A stretch of 64,000 nt of DNA. Origin: Tildeniella nuda ZEHNDER 1965/U140. Its GTDB lineage: Bacteria; Cyanobacteriota; Cyanobacteriia; Leptolyngbyales; Leptolyngbyaceae. The DNA lies in NCBI GenBank assembly GCA_019358895.1, contig JAHHIG010000012.1, positions 62,001-126,000 of the forward strand, read 5' to 3'. Positions 45,861-55,196 of the stretch are shown piece after piece. Made by a program: the position numbers and the translations under genes. Under the pieces are notes generated by a model. It made no database searches and was not told where the DNA came from. It saw nothing but the letters and a program-made list of their open reading frames with translations. Within the stretch, counting starts at the first letter, position 1. Each line of letters starts with the position of its first letter.

Positions 45861-48042
45861 GCCGTTAGGTCACCATGAGTTGCTGTTAGTACTCCTGCAA
45901 CTAGCTGTCCTTCTGCTAGTCTCGCGGGGCTTAGGCGAACTGATGCGTCGGGTTGACTTACCGCCTGTAGTCGGTGAGTTGTTAGCTGGCGTTTTGCTAG
46001 GACCCTCACTGCTGGGTTGGACATTGCCAGCAGTGCAAGCGGCGATTTTCCCCAACAGTCAGGCGCAGTCAGATTTACTCGCTGTGGTTTCCTGGCTCGG
46101 TGTGCTGTTTTTGCTCATTGTTACCGGGCTGGAAACAGACCTCAATCTTATTCTGCGGAAAGGTAAAACGGCGCTGCTAATTTCACTGGGCGGCATTATT
46201 GTGCCGTTTAGCACTGGCTTTGTGTTGGGCGAGTTGCTGCCAGACAGTTTTTTAGCACAACCCAATGAGCGCTTGATTTTTAGCCTGTTCATTGCTACGG
46301 CGATGAGTATTTCGGCAGTGCCAGTGATTGCCAAAGTGCTGATGGATTTGAATTTGATTCGTCGGGATATTGGTCAGATTACGCTGGCAGCCGGGATGAC
46401 GGATGACACGATCGGCTGGATTTTGTTGTCTGTAGTGGCGGGTTTAGCCAGCAGTGGTCATTTTGATCTCAGCACGGTGTTCAAGTCGGTGATCGGTGCG
46501 GTGCTGTTTCTCACGATCGCCTTTACGATCGGGCGTACCGTTGTTGATCAGATTTTGCGCTGGGTAGACAACCATATTGGTGGAGCCACTGCTAGTTTGT
46601 CGATCGTCTTAGTGCTTGCCCTTTCTGCGGCGGCTCTGACTCATGCTTTAGGCATTGAAGCGGCATTAGGAGCGTTCGTGTTTGGCATTCTCGCAGGGCA
46701 ATCCCGACGCTTTAGCCGTGAAGCGGGTCACACGCTAGAGATGATTACTGCTGGCTTCCTGGCTCCAATTTTCTTTGCGGCAGCGGGGTTAAAGGTTAAT
46801 TTGCTGCAACTTTTGGTGCCACAGACGTTGGTAATTGGCTTGCTGGTGCTGGCAGTCGCCTGCGTCGGTAAATTTGTTGGAGCCTATTTGGGCGCTAAAG
46901 TCGGCGGCTTATCTCATTGGGAAAGTTTGGCGCTTGGTGCTGGTATGAATGCCCGAGGCGCGATGGAAATCATTGTCGCCACGATCGGTCTGTCGCTAGG
47001 TGTACTCAATCAGCAAATGTATTCCATCATCGTCATGGTGGCGATCGTCACATCCTTGATGGCACCGCCCTTACTGCGCTGGACGCTCTCAAAGGTAGAG
47101 ATTGGTGAAGAGGAAGCCGATCGCCTACAGCAAGAAGAACAAGACAGTCGCAGCTTTATCAAGAACGTTAACCGCATTTTGATTCCTACCAGTGGCGGTC
47201 CAAACGCCCAATTGGCAGCCCAACTGATTAGCAGTCTGGCTCACCAAAACGCAGTAGAAATTACAGCCCTGTACGCCTTGAGTGACAAGAAGCCACCACG
47301 TCAGGCAGTTGCCACAACGATCGCCGTCAAAGATACGGCTGCTGATGCGGCTCTGGTGGCGATTACAGAAGCGATGCAGCTACCTGCAACCAGTACCCTA
47401 CAAACCAAAGTAGAAGCTGGACGCAACAAAGCAGACGTGATTTTGCAAGAAGCCCGCAAAGGCTATGACTTAATTGTGCTGGGAGCCAGCGAAAGTAGGC
47501 GTAGCGACAGTCTGTTTAACCTGTTGGTCGATCGCATCGTTCAAGAAGCGCCGTGTGCGACCCTGGTCGTGAAATCTCATCTACCGCTCCAACAGGGCGA
47601 GACCTGCGCCACGAATCCCCCAGACATTCGCCATATTCTGGTGCCCACGATCGGCTCAGAATACAGCAACAAAGCGGTGGAAGTTGCCAGTGTGCTTGCT
47701 GCTCAAATGAACGCGGTCTTGACGCTAGTACATGTCATTAACCTGCCACAGGTAGAATACATCTACAATCAGCAAACCTTAGACCCGGTGAAAGACATTG
47801 CGCTCCAGATTGTGAAACATCAGGCAGACATTGCCCGGAGCTTAGGGGCAAACGTTCAGTTTCGCCTGCTCAAGGGGAGCAGCCCAGAGCGCGAAATTCT
47901 TAAATTTGCTCATGCAGAACAGGTAGGCTTGATCGTCCTGGGCAGTAATATTCGCATGATGACCGGACGCATTTTTTTTGGTCATGGTGTCAATGCCATT
48001 CTGAACCAGGCAAATTGTCCTGTTGCTGTGTTGAGTTCTTGA
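45793..48042 (+). CDS. CPA2-type cation/proton antiporter with two universal-stress domains
   Basis: 749 residues from ATG 45793 (a GTG at 45778 is possible). The N-terminal 430 residues form a 12-13-helix Na+/H+ exchanger domain (PPVVGELLAGVLLGPSLLGW, MTDDTIGWILLSVVAG, ALGAFVFGILAGQ, GAGMNARGAMEIIVATIGL). Two cytosolic Usp domains follow, at about 460-600 and 620-749, the second with GSSPEREILKFA and IVLGSNIRM, a likely nucleotide-binding loop. It probably exchanges Na+ or K+ for H+ at the membrane, gated by the Usp domains. A perfect hairpin follows the stop. Confidence 0.93.
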   Translation: MIFLTLKLETLFASQLATDGVIKPLGHHELLLVLLQLAVLLLVSRGLGELMRRVDLPPVVGELLAGVLLGPSLLGWTLPAVQAAIFPNSQAQSDLLAVVSWLGVLFLLIVTGLETDLNLILRKGKTALLISLGGIIVPFSTGFVLGELLPDSFLAQPNERLIFSLFIATAMSISAVPVIAKVLMDLNLIRRDIGQITLAAGMTDDTIGWILLSVVAGLASSGHFDLSTVFKSVIGAVLFLTIAFTIGRTVVDQILRWVDNHIGGATASLSIVLVLALSAAALTHALGIEAALGAFVFGILAGQSRRFSREAGHTLEMITAGFLAPIFFAAAGLKVNLLQLLVPQTLVIGLLVLAVACVGKFVGAYLGAKVGGLSHWESLALGAGMNARGAMEIIVATIGLSLGVLNQQMYSIIVMVAIVTSLMAPPLLRWTLSKVEIGEEEADRLQQEEQDSRSFIKNVNRILIPTSGGPNAQLAAQLISSLAHQNAVEITALYALSDKKPPRQAVATTIAVKDTAADAALVAITEAMQLPATSTLQTKVEAGRNKADVILQEARKGYDLIVLGASESRRSDSLFNLLVDRIVQEAPCATLVVKSHLPLQQGETCATNPPDIRHILVPTIGSEYSNKAVEVASVLAAQMNAVLTLVHVINLPQVEYIYNQQTLDPVKDIALQIVKHQADIARSLGANVQFRLLKGSSPEREILKFAHAEQVGLIVLGSNIRMMTGRIFFGHGVNAILNQANCPVAVLSS

Positions 48043-48054
48043 AGCAGTCTGTTA

Positions 48055-48096
48055 CAGTCACTCTGCTCCTATACCTTTATAGGAGCAGAGTGACTG
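48055..48096. terminator. Perfect 19-bp hairpin after the antiporter gene
   Basis: CAGTCACTCTGCTCCTATA (48055-48073) pairs with all 19 bases of 48078-48096 around a CCTT loop. A short TTTG follows. It begins 13 bases after the stop codon, so an intrinsic terminator is the simplest reading. Confidence 0.8.
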
Positions 48097-48233
48097 TTTG
48101 TGCCATTTTTGCTCGACTTGCGCTGTCTGGGTGGATCATAGTTGTAAAGCTTACATGCTTAGATTGAGGCATCACCCCTTGGCGATCGCTAAGGTAGTCG
48201 AGCCTTTTAGGGTAAAGGAGGAGTTAAGGTTGC

Positions 48234-50180
48234 ATGGCTAAACGCACTGATCCAACCACACAGCATCGTCAGCGATTGATCCGTTGGCTGCTTGAAGACG
48301 ACAAACCCGCGAAGGGAGGGGCGCATCGCAAGGACGGAGGGCATCGTCAGCACGTTTGGTGGCAGGTGATGTGCCTCACAGGAGTCGATTATTTCTCCAC
48401 CTTGGGCTATCAACCTGGCATTGCAGCTCTAGCAGCAGGCGCTCTTTCGCCACTGGCAACCCTGATTTTGGTCTTATTAACCTTGTTTGGAGCCTTGCCC
48501 ATCTACCGTCGCGTAGCTGCGATGAGTCCGCACGGAGAGGGGTCGATTTCCATGCTTGAGCATCTGCTGCCGTGGTGGCAGGGCAAGCTTTTTGTCCTTT
48601 GTCTGCTAGGGTTTGTCGCCACTGACTTTATTATCACAATCACGCTCTCGGCGGCTGATGCGACAGCTCACCTGGTCGAAAACCCTTTGGTACCAGATTT
48701 TTTACATGATCAAGCAATCAGCGTGACGCTTATTTTAATCGCCCTACTGAGCGCTGTGTTTTTGAGAGGCTTTCGAGAGGCGATCGGTATAGCCGTCTTT
48801 CTGGTTGGCATCTATTTGCTGCTGAACTTAGTCACGATCGGGGTTAGTTTCAATCAGATTCTCAATCAACCAACGTTCGTTAGTGACTGGCGTACAGCTC
48901 TCTTCACCAGTCATGGTAATCCGCTCATGATGCTGGGTGTCAGCGCGTTGCTCTTTCCCAAACTGGCGCTGGGGCTATCTGGCTTTGAGACAGGCGTTGC
49001 CGTTATGCCGCTGGTACGCGGTAAGAGCGGTGATACGGAAGCAAACCCTCAAGGGCGCATTCAGCAAACCCACAAGCTCCTCACGACCGCCGCGCTGATC
49101 ATGAGCTTCTTTCTGCTCACGAGCAGTTTGGTCACTACGCTACTCATTCCCAGTGGAGAGTTTCAGTCGGGAGGCAAAGCAAACGGTCGTGCCCTCGCGT
49201 ATCTGGCACACAGCTATCTGGGCGACGGCTTTGGGACGCTGTACGACATCAGTACCATTTCCATTCTTTGGTTTGCTGGGGCATCCGCGATGGCAGGACT
49301 GTTGAACATTGTGCCGCGCTATCTGCCACGTTATGGCATGGCACCCAACTGGGCACGAGCGACTCGACCACTGGTTTTGGTCTACACCACGATCGCCTTT
49401 ACAGTGACAATCCTCTTCAAAGCCAACGTTGAAGCGCAGGGAGGAGCGTATGCCACAGGTGTGTTGGTGTTGATGAGTTCGGCTGCGTTTGCGGTGATGT
49501 TAGCTGCCCGTCGTTGTGGCTCAAAGCAAGGAGTTCTGGTGTTTGGCGCGATTACGCTAGTGTTCTTATACACCACCGTTGTCAACATTATTGAACGACC
49601 CGAAGGCATCAGAATCGCTGGCTTTTTTATTGGCACTATCATTATCACATCGTTGGTTTCACGGGTTTGGCGATCGACAGAGCTGCGAACCGATCAAATT
49701 GAAATGGATGACACTGCCTGTCAATTCATTGCAGAAGCAAACCAAACTCAACTGCGGCTGATTGCCAATCGCTTAAATATAGGCGATGAGCAGGAGTACT
49801 TTTTGAAGGAGAAAGAAGTCCGCGAAGACAACCACATTCCGCCCAAAGATGCAGTGCTGTTTTTAGAAGTGCAAATATCCGATGCTTCTGAATTTGCCGA
49901 TAGCATTCGGATCAAAGGCGTACAGGTGGGACAATATCGCATCTTGCGGGCTGAAAGTGCGGCGGTGCCAAACGCGATCGCGGCGATCCTTTTACATCTT
50001 CGAGATCAAACGGGTAAGCTGCCCCACGCGTACTTCGGCTGGGTGGAGGGCAATCCACTTCAATATTTGATGCGCTTCATTCTGTTTGGCGAAGGAGATA
50101 TTGCGGTGGTCACGCGTGAAGTGCTGCGTCGAGCCGAAAAAGACCCTGAGCGCCGTCCTGTTATTCATGTTGGCGGTTAG
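48234..50180 (+). CDS. APC-superfamily amino acid/K+ permease
   Basis: 648 residues, with an upstream AAAGGAGGAG. A basic N-terminal tail is followed by about 12 membrane helices: [20 protein letters not shown] (substrate-site helix 1), [37 protein letters not shown]. From about 490 there is a soluble C-terminal domain of about 150 residues ([21 protein letters not shown]). The N-terminal helix resembles both KUP-like K+ transporters and amino-acid permeases; the substrate is not certain. It follows the antiporter on the same strand after the hairpin. Confidence 0.88.
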   Translation: MAKRTDPTTQHRQRLIRWLLEDDKPAKGGAHRKDGGHRQHVWWQVMCLTGVDYFSTLGYQPGIAALAAGALSPLATLILVLLTLFGALPIYRRVAAMSPHGEGSISMLEHLLPWWQGKLFVLCLLGFVATDFIITITLSAADATAHLVENPLVPDFLHDQAISVTLILIALLSAVFLRGFREAIGIAVFLVGIYLLLNLVTIGVSFNQILNQPTFVSDWRTALFTSHGNPLMMLGVSALLFPKLALGLSGFETGVAVMPLVRGKSGDTEANPQGRIQQTHKLLTTAALIMSFFLLTSSLVTTLLIPSGEFQSGGKANGRALAYLAHSYLGDGFGTLYDISTISILWFAGASAMAGLLNIVPRYLPRYGMAPNWARATRPLVLVYTTIAFTVTILFKANVEAQGGAYATGVLVLMSSAAFAVMLAARRCGSKQGVLVFGAITLVFLYTTVVNIIERPEGIRIAGFFIGTIIITSLVSRVWRSTELRTDQIEMDDTACQFIAEANQTQLRLIANRLNIGDEQEYFLKEKEVREDNHIPPKDAVLFLEVQISDASEFADSIRIKGVQVGQYRILRAESAAVPNAIAAILLHLRDQTGKLPHAYFGWVEGNPLQYLMRFILFGEGDIAVVTREVLRRAEKDPERRPVIHVGG

Positions 50181-50352
50181 AGGAAGCAGGAGGCAGAAGG
50201 CAGAAGGCAGAAGGCAGGAGGCAGAAGGCAGAGCTAATACACCTCACACCTCACACCTCACCTCCGCGAAGAGGCAGAAGGCAGGCGTTCAGTTGTGGGC
50301 TTGACCGCTGAAAGCTGATCGCTGAAAGCTGACCGCTGATCGCTAAAAGCTA
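50181..50352. repeat. Tandem heptamer arrays after the permease gene
   Basis: GGCAGAA/GGCAGGA heptamers at about 50182-50232 and 50273-50284, a CACACCT array at 50243-50260 and TGACCGC/TGAAAGC heptamers at 50300-50352. No coding function is likely. The same GGCAGAA type recurs inverted at about 60901-60945. Confidence 0.85.
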
Positions 50353-50394
50353 GTACAGCGCTACCCATTTTTAACCTGTCAACGTGTTAACCAT

Positions 50395-51027
50395 ATGCTC
50401 AACAGCGCGATCGCAACCTTAAAGCAAGCCGATCCCATCCTGGCAACGTTGATCGAACAGGTGGGTGACTGTACGCTGAGCCAGGGACAACGGCAGGGCG
50501 ATTTACTGTTTTGCCTGTGCGAATCAATTCTTTATCAACAGCTTTCGGGTAAGGCTGCTGCCGCCATTCATCGTCGCTTTCTGGCGCTGTATCCACATGC
50601 GTTTCCCAGTGCTGCTGATTTGCTTAACACGCCCGATGACGACCTGCGGAGTGCAGGCATCTCTCGCCCCAAGATTGTGTATTTGAAAGATTTGGCGCAA
50701 AAAACGCTGGACGGACTGCCCACGATCGCTGAATTGGAAGCGATGGATGATGAAGCGATCGTGCAAACACTGCTTCCCATCAAAGGCGTGGGACGTTGGA
50801 CAGTGCAAATGCTGCTCATCTTTCGTCTGCACCGATGGGATGTTCTCCCGGTAGACGATCTGGGCATTCGGGCTGGCATCCGTCGCGCTTATGGTTTGGC
50901 AGAACTGCCAGACAAAAAAACCGTCGAGCGTCTGGGACAGGCATGGCAACCCTACCGCACAATCGCCTCGTGGTACCTTTGGCGCAGTCTGGATGCTAAT
51001 CCCGCTGGACGTGCAACGGTAGCCTAA
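50395..51027 (+). CDS. DNA-3-methyladenine glycosylase (HhH-GPD, AlkA-like)
   Basis: 210 residues, the short bacterial/archaeal form without AlkA's N-terminal domain. It excises alkylated purines in base-excision repair. SILYQQLSGKAAAAIHRRF is the helix-rich start of the HhH-GPD domain. LLPIKGVGRWTVQMLLIF is the helix-hairpin-helix, and VLPVDDLGIRAGI contains the catalytic Asp. The absence of a cysteine cluster at the C-terminus separates it from EndoIII and MutY. It is monocistronic, converging on the gene at 51050. Confidence 0.93.
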   Translation: MLNSAIATLKQADPILATLIEQVGDCTLSQGQRQGDLLFCLCESILYQQLSGKAAAAIHRRFLALYPHAFPSAADLLNTPDDDLRSAGISRPKIVYLKDLAQKTLDGLPTIAELEAMDDEAIVQTLLPIKGVGRWTVQMLLIFRLHRWDVLPVDDLGIRAGIRRAYGLAELPDKKTVERLGQAWQPYRTIASWYLWRSLDANPAGRATVA

Positions 51028-51049
51028 AGATGCACACTGTTAAACAAAC

Positions 51050-51610
51050 TCAGATACCACGAGCGCTGGCTTTACACGTTGATAAAATGCGTCGATCGTT
51101 CGCGCTCAGTTGCTTAATGGGGTGAAACCCTTCTAAGGCGATCGGTGTAACATCAGGGCGTGTTGAGGATGCCGATGTGCCTCCTGTTTGCAGTGCTACA
51201 GCATAGGGGTAAGTCGCCTGTTCATAGCTGTTGACCACAGTGAGTGCTAACCGCTGAGTCTGAACGCTGCCATGTACGCAGTCAAAAGACGATTGAGGCA
51301 TGTAGAACGCGCCTTTAACGTTGCCTTTATTCACCTCAAAGACCAGGTAGGTCGCTCCTAGCTGTCCCGCTTTGGGAGCCTGACCGTAAAGATAGTTCCC
51401 ATCTGGCATCGCACTGCTTGCACGTAAGGTTTTCTGCGCAATGGGTTTCTGGGCAACAGTTACTTCGCTGCTGTGAGCGAGTCCTTGCACTGCCAGACTG
51501 AGTGTGCACGTCAGCGCCACACCAGTTAGTAATGTTTCTAACCAACGCGAGGAGGCTGTGTGAGCAGTCGTTGAAGGGGTCGATGGCAGTAGGGAGGATT
51601 GAGCTGGCAT
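51050..51610 (-). CDS. Hypothetical secreted protein
   Basis: 186 residues. A hydrophobic segment at about 24-46 (WLETLLTGVALTCTLSLAVQ) is a signal peptide or anchor. The mature part contains MPDGNYLYGQAPKAGQLGAT, YLVFEVNKGNVKGAFYMPQS and two cysteines likely to pair. Similar proteins are familiar to me as cyanobacterial hypotheticals, but no function is known. It converges on the glycosylase gene with 22 bases between stops. Confidence 0.7.
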   Translation of the reverse strand: MPAQSSLLPSTPSTTAHTASSRWLETLLTGVALTCTLSLAVQGLAHSSEVTVAQKPIAQKTLRASSAMPDGNYLYGQAPKAGQLGATYLVFEVNKGNVKGAFYMPQSSFDCVHGSVQTQRLALTVVNSYEQATYPYAVALQTGGTSASSTRPDVTPIALEGFHPIKQLSANDRRILSTCKASARGI

Positions 51611-51790
51611 AGTTTTAGGGGGCTTGCGATATGAATAATATCGGGCTTTTCACGAGCTAGCCAGGTGATGACAAGCCTCGCCTACTGGTGATCTTTGCTA
51701 GGCGATCGTGTGATTGAAACCACACCGATGCGTGACACAAATTACATTACTCTTATCAAAGGCTTTCCAGCATGACCTTCTAGAGATTGC

Positions 51791-51822
51791 AAAAAAAACA
51801 GGGCAAGCAATTGCTCACCCTG
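51791..51822 (-). terminator. Intrinsic terminator of the hsp20 gene
   Basis: On the minus strand, CAGGGTGAGCAA pairs with TTGCTTGCCCTG (two G-T wobbles) and is followed by eight U. It lies 36 bases after the hsp20 stop. Confidence 0.85.
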
Positions 51823-51857
51823 CTTAAGCGATCATCTGACCGCTCGTTGAGTTCTTC

Positions 51858-52334
51858 TTAGGTGCGATTGCTTGCTTCAAGCGTTGCCGCTGGCTGCTCT
51901 GTTCCAGCAAGGTTGATTTTGACGGCTTTGTTGCGAACTTCTTCCACTTTTGGCAGCGTCAGGCTCAAGATACCATCTTTATAAGCAGCTTCAACGCGAT
52001 CGTTTTGTACCGCAACAGGCAAGGGGATGACACGCTGAAACTTGCCATAGCGGAACTCGGAGCGGAAGAAGCCATCCTTCTCAGCTTTTTGCTCGTGATG
52101 ATGCTCACCAGAAAGGGAAACAGCTTCTTTCGTGACCTGAATATCTAGATCCTTGGCATCCACGCCAGGTAGCTGTGCCCGCAGCAGTAGTGCGTTGCCA
52201 TTGTCCTTCAACTCCACAGCGGGAGTCCAGGAAGCTTCGCTATTTGTATTTTGCGTCAGTTCATCAAACACATTGTCCATCTGACGACGCAGAGACTCAA
52301 TTTCACGCCAGGGTTGCCAGTAACGAACCAACAT
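51858..52334 (-). CDS. Small heat-shock protein (Hsp20/alpha-crystallin)
   Basis: 158 residues, with a strong AAGGAGAT site. It is an ATP-independent holdase that binds unfolding proteins in the cytosol and at thylakoids. The N-terminal arm is WQPWREIESLRRQMDNVFDE. The alpha-crystallin domain spans about 40-140 (LLLRAQLPGVDAKDLDIQVT, FFRSEFRYGKFQRVIPLP, AAYKDGILSLTLPK). The C-terminal VKINLAG carries an I-x-L-like motif that packs against neighbouring subunits. It corresponds to cyanobacterial HspA/Hsp17. An intrinsic terminator follows; no CIRCE-type operator was recognised upstream. Confidence 0.95.
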   Translation of the reverse strand: MLVRYWQPWREIESLRRQMDNVFDELTQNTNSEASWTPAVELKDNGNALLLRAQLPGVDAKDLDIQVTKEAVSLSGEHHHEQKAEKDGFFRSEFRYGKFQRVIPLPVAVQNDRVEAAYKDGILSLTLPKVEEVRNKAVKINLAGTEQPAATLEASNRT

Positions 52335-52583
52335 ATGCCTATCTCCTTTTGGATCAAGAACGTAAGTTTGAACATTTATATGGTGCCGCGATCGCGCTCA
52401 AAACGCAGTCAGGTTAACCCTACATGCCAAGTGTAGTTTTCCCTACAAATGCTTCACACATGCCCTGCTAGAAAACGGTTCAGCTAAAAAATTCACAAAG
52501 CACTGAACTTCATAGCAATGATTGGAAAACACCGCATCCACACCAATCTCGTTAGCGATCGAACTTCTACAAGAACCACCCGC

Positions 52584-52709
52584 AATTGATTCAGCAAAAG
52601 CCGCAATTGATTCAGCTTGAGGGGAAATTGATTCAGCTTGAGGGGAAATTGATTCAGCAGTAGCCGCAATTGATTCAATAACAGCCGCAATTGATTCAGC
52701 TTGAGGGGA
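52584..52709. repeat. Six 21-bp tandem repeats (AATTGATTCAGC...)
   Basis: Units start at 52584, 52605, 52626, 52647, 52668 and 52689; each begins AATTGATTCA. Two variants alternate, one ending AGCCGC and one ending TTGAGGGGA. A stray seventh copy lies near 52751. On the minus strand one frame reads heptads AESIAAT/AESISPQ, another LNQLRLL/LNQFPLK; neither has a convincing start. Confidence 0.85.
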
Positions 52710-52855
52710 AAGAGAATCACAAGTTTTGGAGATAAGATCTGTTTATGCCGATATTGATTCAGCATAAGCGTTTGTTTAATTTACATCTCCTGTTAATCTT
52801 TCCGTTTCAGTTGATTAAGAATAACTGACCAATGTGACAGAAGCGATCGCTCACT

Positions 52856-53077
52856 TTGTTGTCTCACCCCATTCACAACCTGGGAAAGTATCCGTTGTTT
52901 GAAAATCTAGGCTATGGGTTGGGACTATTTGTAGATGTAGAGTCTCCCTATGGGAAGTTGAAGGGCATACAGGGGAAGGATCAGGATACTCAGCTACATT
53001 TCATTTTCCGAAGTCGGCGGGCTTTAGCACGACAATCGCAGCACTGGCTAACCGAGATAACCACGACTATGGATTAG
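52856..53077 (+). CDS. Doubtful small ORF
   Basis: A TTG-started frame of 73 residues (SHPIHNLGKYPLFENLGYGL and on) without recognised domain or ribosome-binding site. It may be a fragment of a larger lost gene; the adjacent MITE at 53091 begins soon after it ends. Confidence 0.2.
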   Translation: MLSHPIHNLGKYPLFENLGYGLGLFVDVESPYGKLKGIQGKDQDTQLHFIFRSRRALARQSQHWLTEITTTMD

Positions 53078-53090
53078 CCCTAGTTAATAA

Positions 53091-53232
53091 GATGTGCAAC
53101 TAATTCGCCCTCATCCCCACCCTTCTCCCTGGGGAGAAGGGCTTCCAGACCGTTCCGGTTCCCTCTCCCATCGGGAGAGGGCTAGGGTGAGGGCAGTTTT
53201 GGCAGGTATTTTAGGAAAGTCGCACATCGCGT
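53091..53232. mobile_element. MITE-like element, near-identical to 25919-26064
   Basis: The body GATGTGCAACTAATTCGCCC through AAAGTCGCACATCGCG matches the 25919 copy almost base for base. TAGTTAATAAGATG appears both at the left boundary (53081-53094) and just after the right end (53233-53246), indicating a clean insertion. Confidence 0.8.
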
Positions 53233-53311
53233 TAGTTAATAAGATGGCTCACATCCTTGCTGAACACTAACAGATAAGTTTGCGGTTGCATCTTCACTAA
53301 GATATGAAGCT

Positions 53312-53412
53312 GCCCAACGGCTCAGATCAGCGGCGACGGGGTGAAAGGAGCGAAGAGAGAAACAACCGCAGCGACTGGAACGTAGGCGGTCAGGTGCAGC
53401 GCTTTGTTCGGC
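53312..53412 (-). other. Degenerate integron attC-like site
   Basis: Read on the minus strand: GCCGAAC, then AAAGCGCTGCACCTGAC, then after about 60 bases TGAGCC and GTTGGGC (53312-53318 on the plus strand is GCCCAAC). GCT-G-CA pairs with TGAGC with one bulged G, as in attC, but the spacers are unequal. A second R''-like box, GCCTAAC (53531-53537), contains the stop codon of the SnoaL-like gene, a usual cassette layout. Confidence 0.35.
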
Positions 53413-53532
53413 GGCTTATCTAATAATGGGGTGGCGATGCTTGTTTAAACAGAAGATGGCTTCTAAAGGCACATCCGTTGAAACAAAAGCAAAATCACCA
53501 GTGGCTGTGATAGTTGTGACCACAGCGCATGG

Positions 53533-53826
53533 TTAGGCACCGAGTCCAGACGATGGCAGTGGACAGACCTCCATGGCTTGAATCAAGCCATGCTCAATGG
53601 TGAAACGGTGACCAACGTGTTCATCGGCAAGCACGGCTCCGGTCAGATCGCGCACGACCTGATGCACCTCGACTAAGACCTGCCCAGCGTCCTCTGGGTA
53701 AAAGGCGATCGGCTCGACGTGTGGATTGATCTCGCTCCACTGCTCTGTCCAATAAGCGCGGACTTCCTCAGTACCACGGACAAAACCACCTTTGAACGCC
53801 TTTGTCCAGGCTACGTCGGGAGTCAT
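53533..53826 (-). pseudogene. SnoaL/NTF2-like protein, 5'-truncated
   Basis: 97 residues remain from an internal MTPDVAWTKAFKGGFVRGTE; VRAYWTEQWSEINPHVEPIA and VLVEVHQVVRDLTGAVLADE follow, ending with FTIEHGLIQAMEV. This is the C-terminal three quarters of a small NTF2-fold (SnoaL-like) protein, normally about 120-135 residues. Upstream in the same frame IDDAALAL is still recognisable but is preceded by TGA, and the N-terminal helix is missing. A short product from the internal ATG is possible. attC-like motifs follow its stop. Confidence 0.65.
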
Positions 53827-54019
53827 GAGGGCGAGGGCGGCATCGTCGATTCAAGAATGCAGGTATTACAACTATACACCCACTCCAAATCGCCGCCAAG
53901 CCGCGCGCAGCAGCCGAACGCTCCCAATCACCCGCCGCAGATAACCTTTGCAACTCAGCCGACCATGTTGAGTCATTCCGGTGCAGCGCGGTTGTTATGC
54001 CTTGAGTGTTTGTCCATTC

Positions 54020-55102
54020 TTAGACTTTGCCATCGCTGAGAACTGCAACTTGGGGGCTATGTTCTGTACGCCAGCGATCGCTATCTAGGCAGAATTTAGG
54101 GTGAGTCAGCACGGGAAAACGCATACGGCGATCGTAGCGTTCCAAATCGTAGCCAGGGTAGAAAGGTATCATCAGGAAATTGACCAAGGCACGCAAACGA
54201 TTGCTCAAGGTTGGTCTGGCAAAGGGCATGGCAAGGTAGCGCCGTACCGTCGTTTCAAAAGCTTCGGCGGGTGACCCCGTCAGTTCCAGAATCGCATCAC
54301 TAGTGCCCCCATTCCATGAGAATGTTCCCATTTTGTGATCCTTAACGTAGTAACGCAATGAACTGATTAAGAAGGGATCTTCACCCTGCTGTTGAGCAAC
54401 CTTGCAAAACAACCACATCGGCATCTCAATCGGCAAGATCTTCTTACCGAGAACCTTCTGCACGATCGCTGCCATGTCATATCCCGATAGAAGCTGAGAT
54501 CCGCTGGGGCGATAACGTTTGCCACCATGGCGTTCGGGGTCGAGAAGTACCGCCACAGCAACCCGAGCAATATCTTCATTGGAAACGGGGGCACTCCGAC
54601 TTTTGCCCATCAAAATGGGAAAGAAGCCGAGCATCACTGCGAAGTCCACAACGCGCAGATAATTATCGGCAAACATCCCTGGATTAACAATTGTGTGTGC
54701 CACGCCGGGAATGTTCGCAAAAAGCTGGTCTACTAGCCATGTCTGACGGGTGAGCAACGAAGGATGCGAGGGGCTGGAAGTCCACTGACTCATTTGCACG
54801 ATCGCCTCCAATTTTGCCTCCTGCGCTGCAACGGCAAAGGCGACCGCGCTCTGAATCATATAAGGATGGTAGATAGGCAGATAGTAAGCCCGTTGTGTAC
54901 CGCGCAGAGCCTGGGTAAGTTGCTCGGGATCGAAGAGATCGGCAACTGCAATTTCTGCACCAAGACGCTCGAGTTGTTGGCTCCTTTTATCTTGCGATCG
55001 CACAAGTGCCCGAACAGCATAGCCTTTGGCTAACAGTTGTGTTGCGACAGCACCACCAGTTTTACCCGTTGCACCTGTAACAAAGATCGTTGGGTTTTTC
55101 AT
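54020..55102 (-). CDS. NmrA-family NAD(P)-binding protein
   Basis: 360 residues, longer than the NmrA protein at 6904. The N-terminus IFVTGATGKTGGAVATQLLA is the GxxGxxG motif, and YAVRALVRSQDKRSQQLERL suits NADP binding. IVQMSQWTSSPSHPSLLTRQ replaces the usual YxxxK region, so a sensor or atypical reductase role is possible. A C-terminal extension from about 300 (FLMIPFYPGYDLERYDRRMR) is unusual. It lies 94 bases downstream of the MerR gene on the same strand and is probably regulated by it. Confidence 0.87.
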   Translation of the reverse strand: MKNPTIFVTGATGKTGGAVATQLLAKGYAVRALVRSQDKRSQQLERLGAEIAVADLFDPEQLTQALRGTQRAYYLPIYHPYMIQSAVAFAVAAQEAKLEAIVQMSQWTSSPSHPSLLTRQTWLVDQLFANIPGVAHTIVNPGMFADNYLRVVDFAVMLGFFPILMGKSRSAPVSNEDIARVAVAVLLDPERHGGKRYRPSGSQLLSGYDMAAIVQKVLGKKILPIEMPMWLFCKVAQQQGEDPFLISSLRYYVKDHKMGTFSWNGGTSDAILELTGSPAEAFETTVRRYLAMPFARPTLSNRLRALVNFLMIPFYPGYDLERYDRRMRFPVLTHPKFCLDSDRWRTEHSPQVAVLSDGKV

Positions 55103-55196
55103 ATTGATTCTCTGTGGCTTTAATTCCGTTGCATATACTTGATTTCTGCCTCAATCTGAGGATATGCACAGGTTAGGGGTTGCCGTTACGTCAAAG

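Noticed and set aside
50182-50284. Direct repeats considered as a CRISPR array
   Set aside because: The units are contiguous heptamers without unique spacers, and no cas genes are present.
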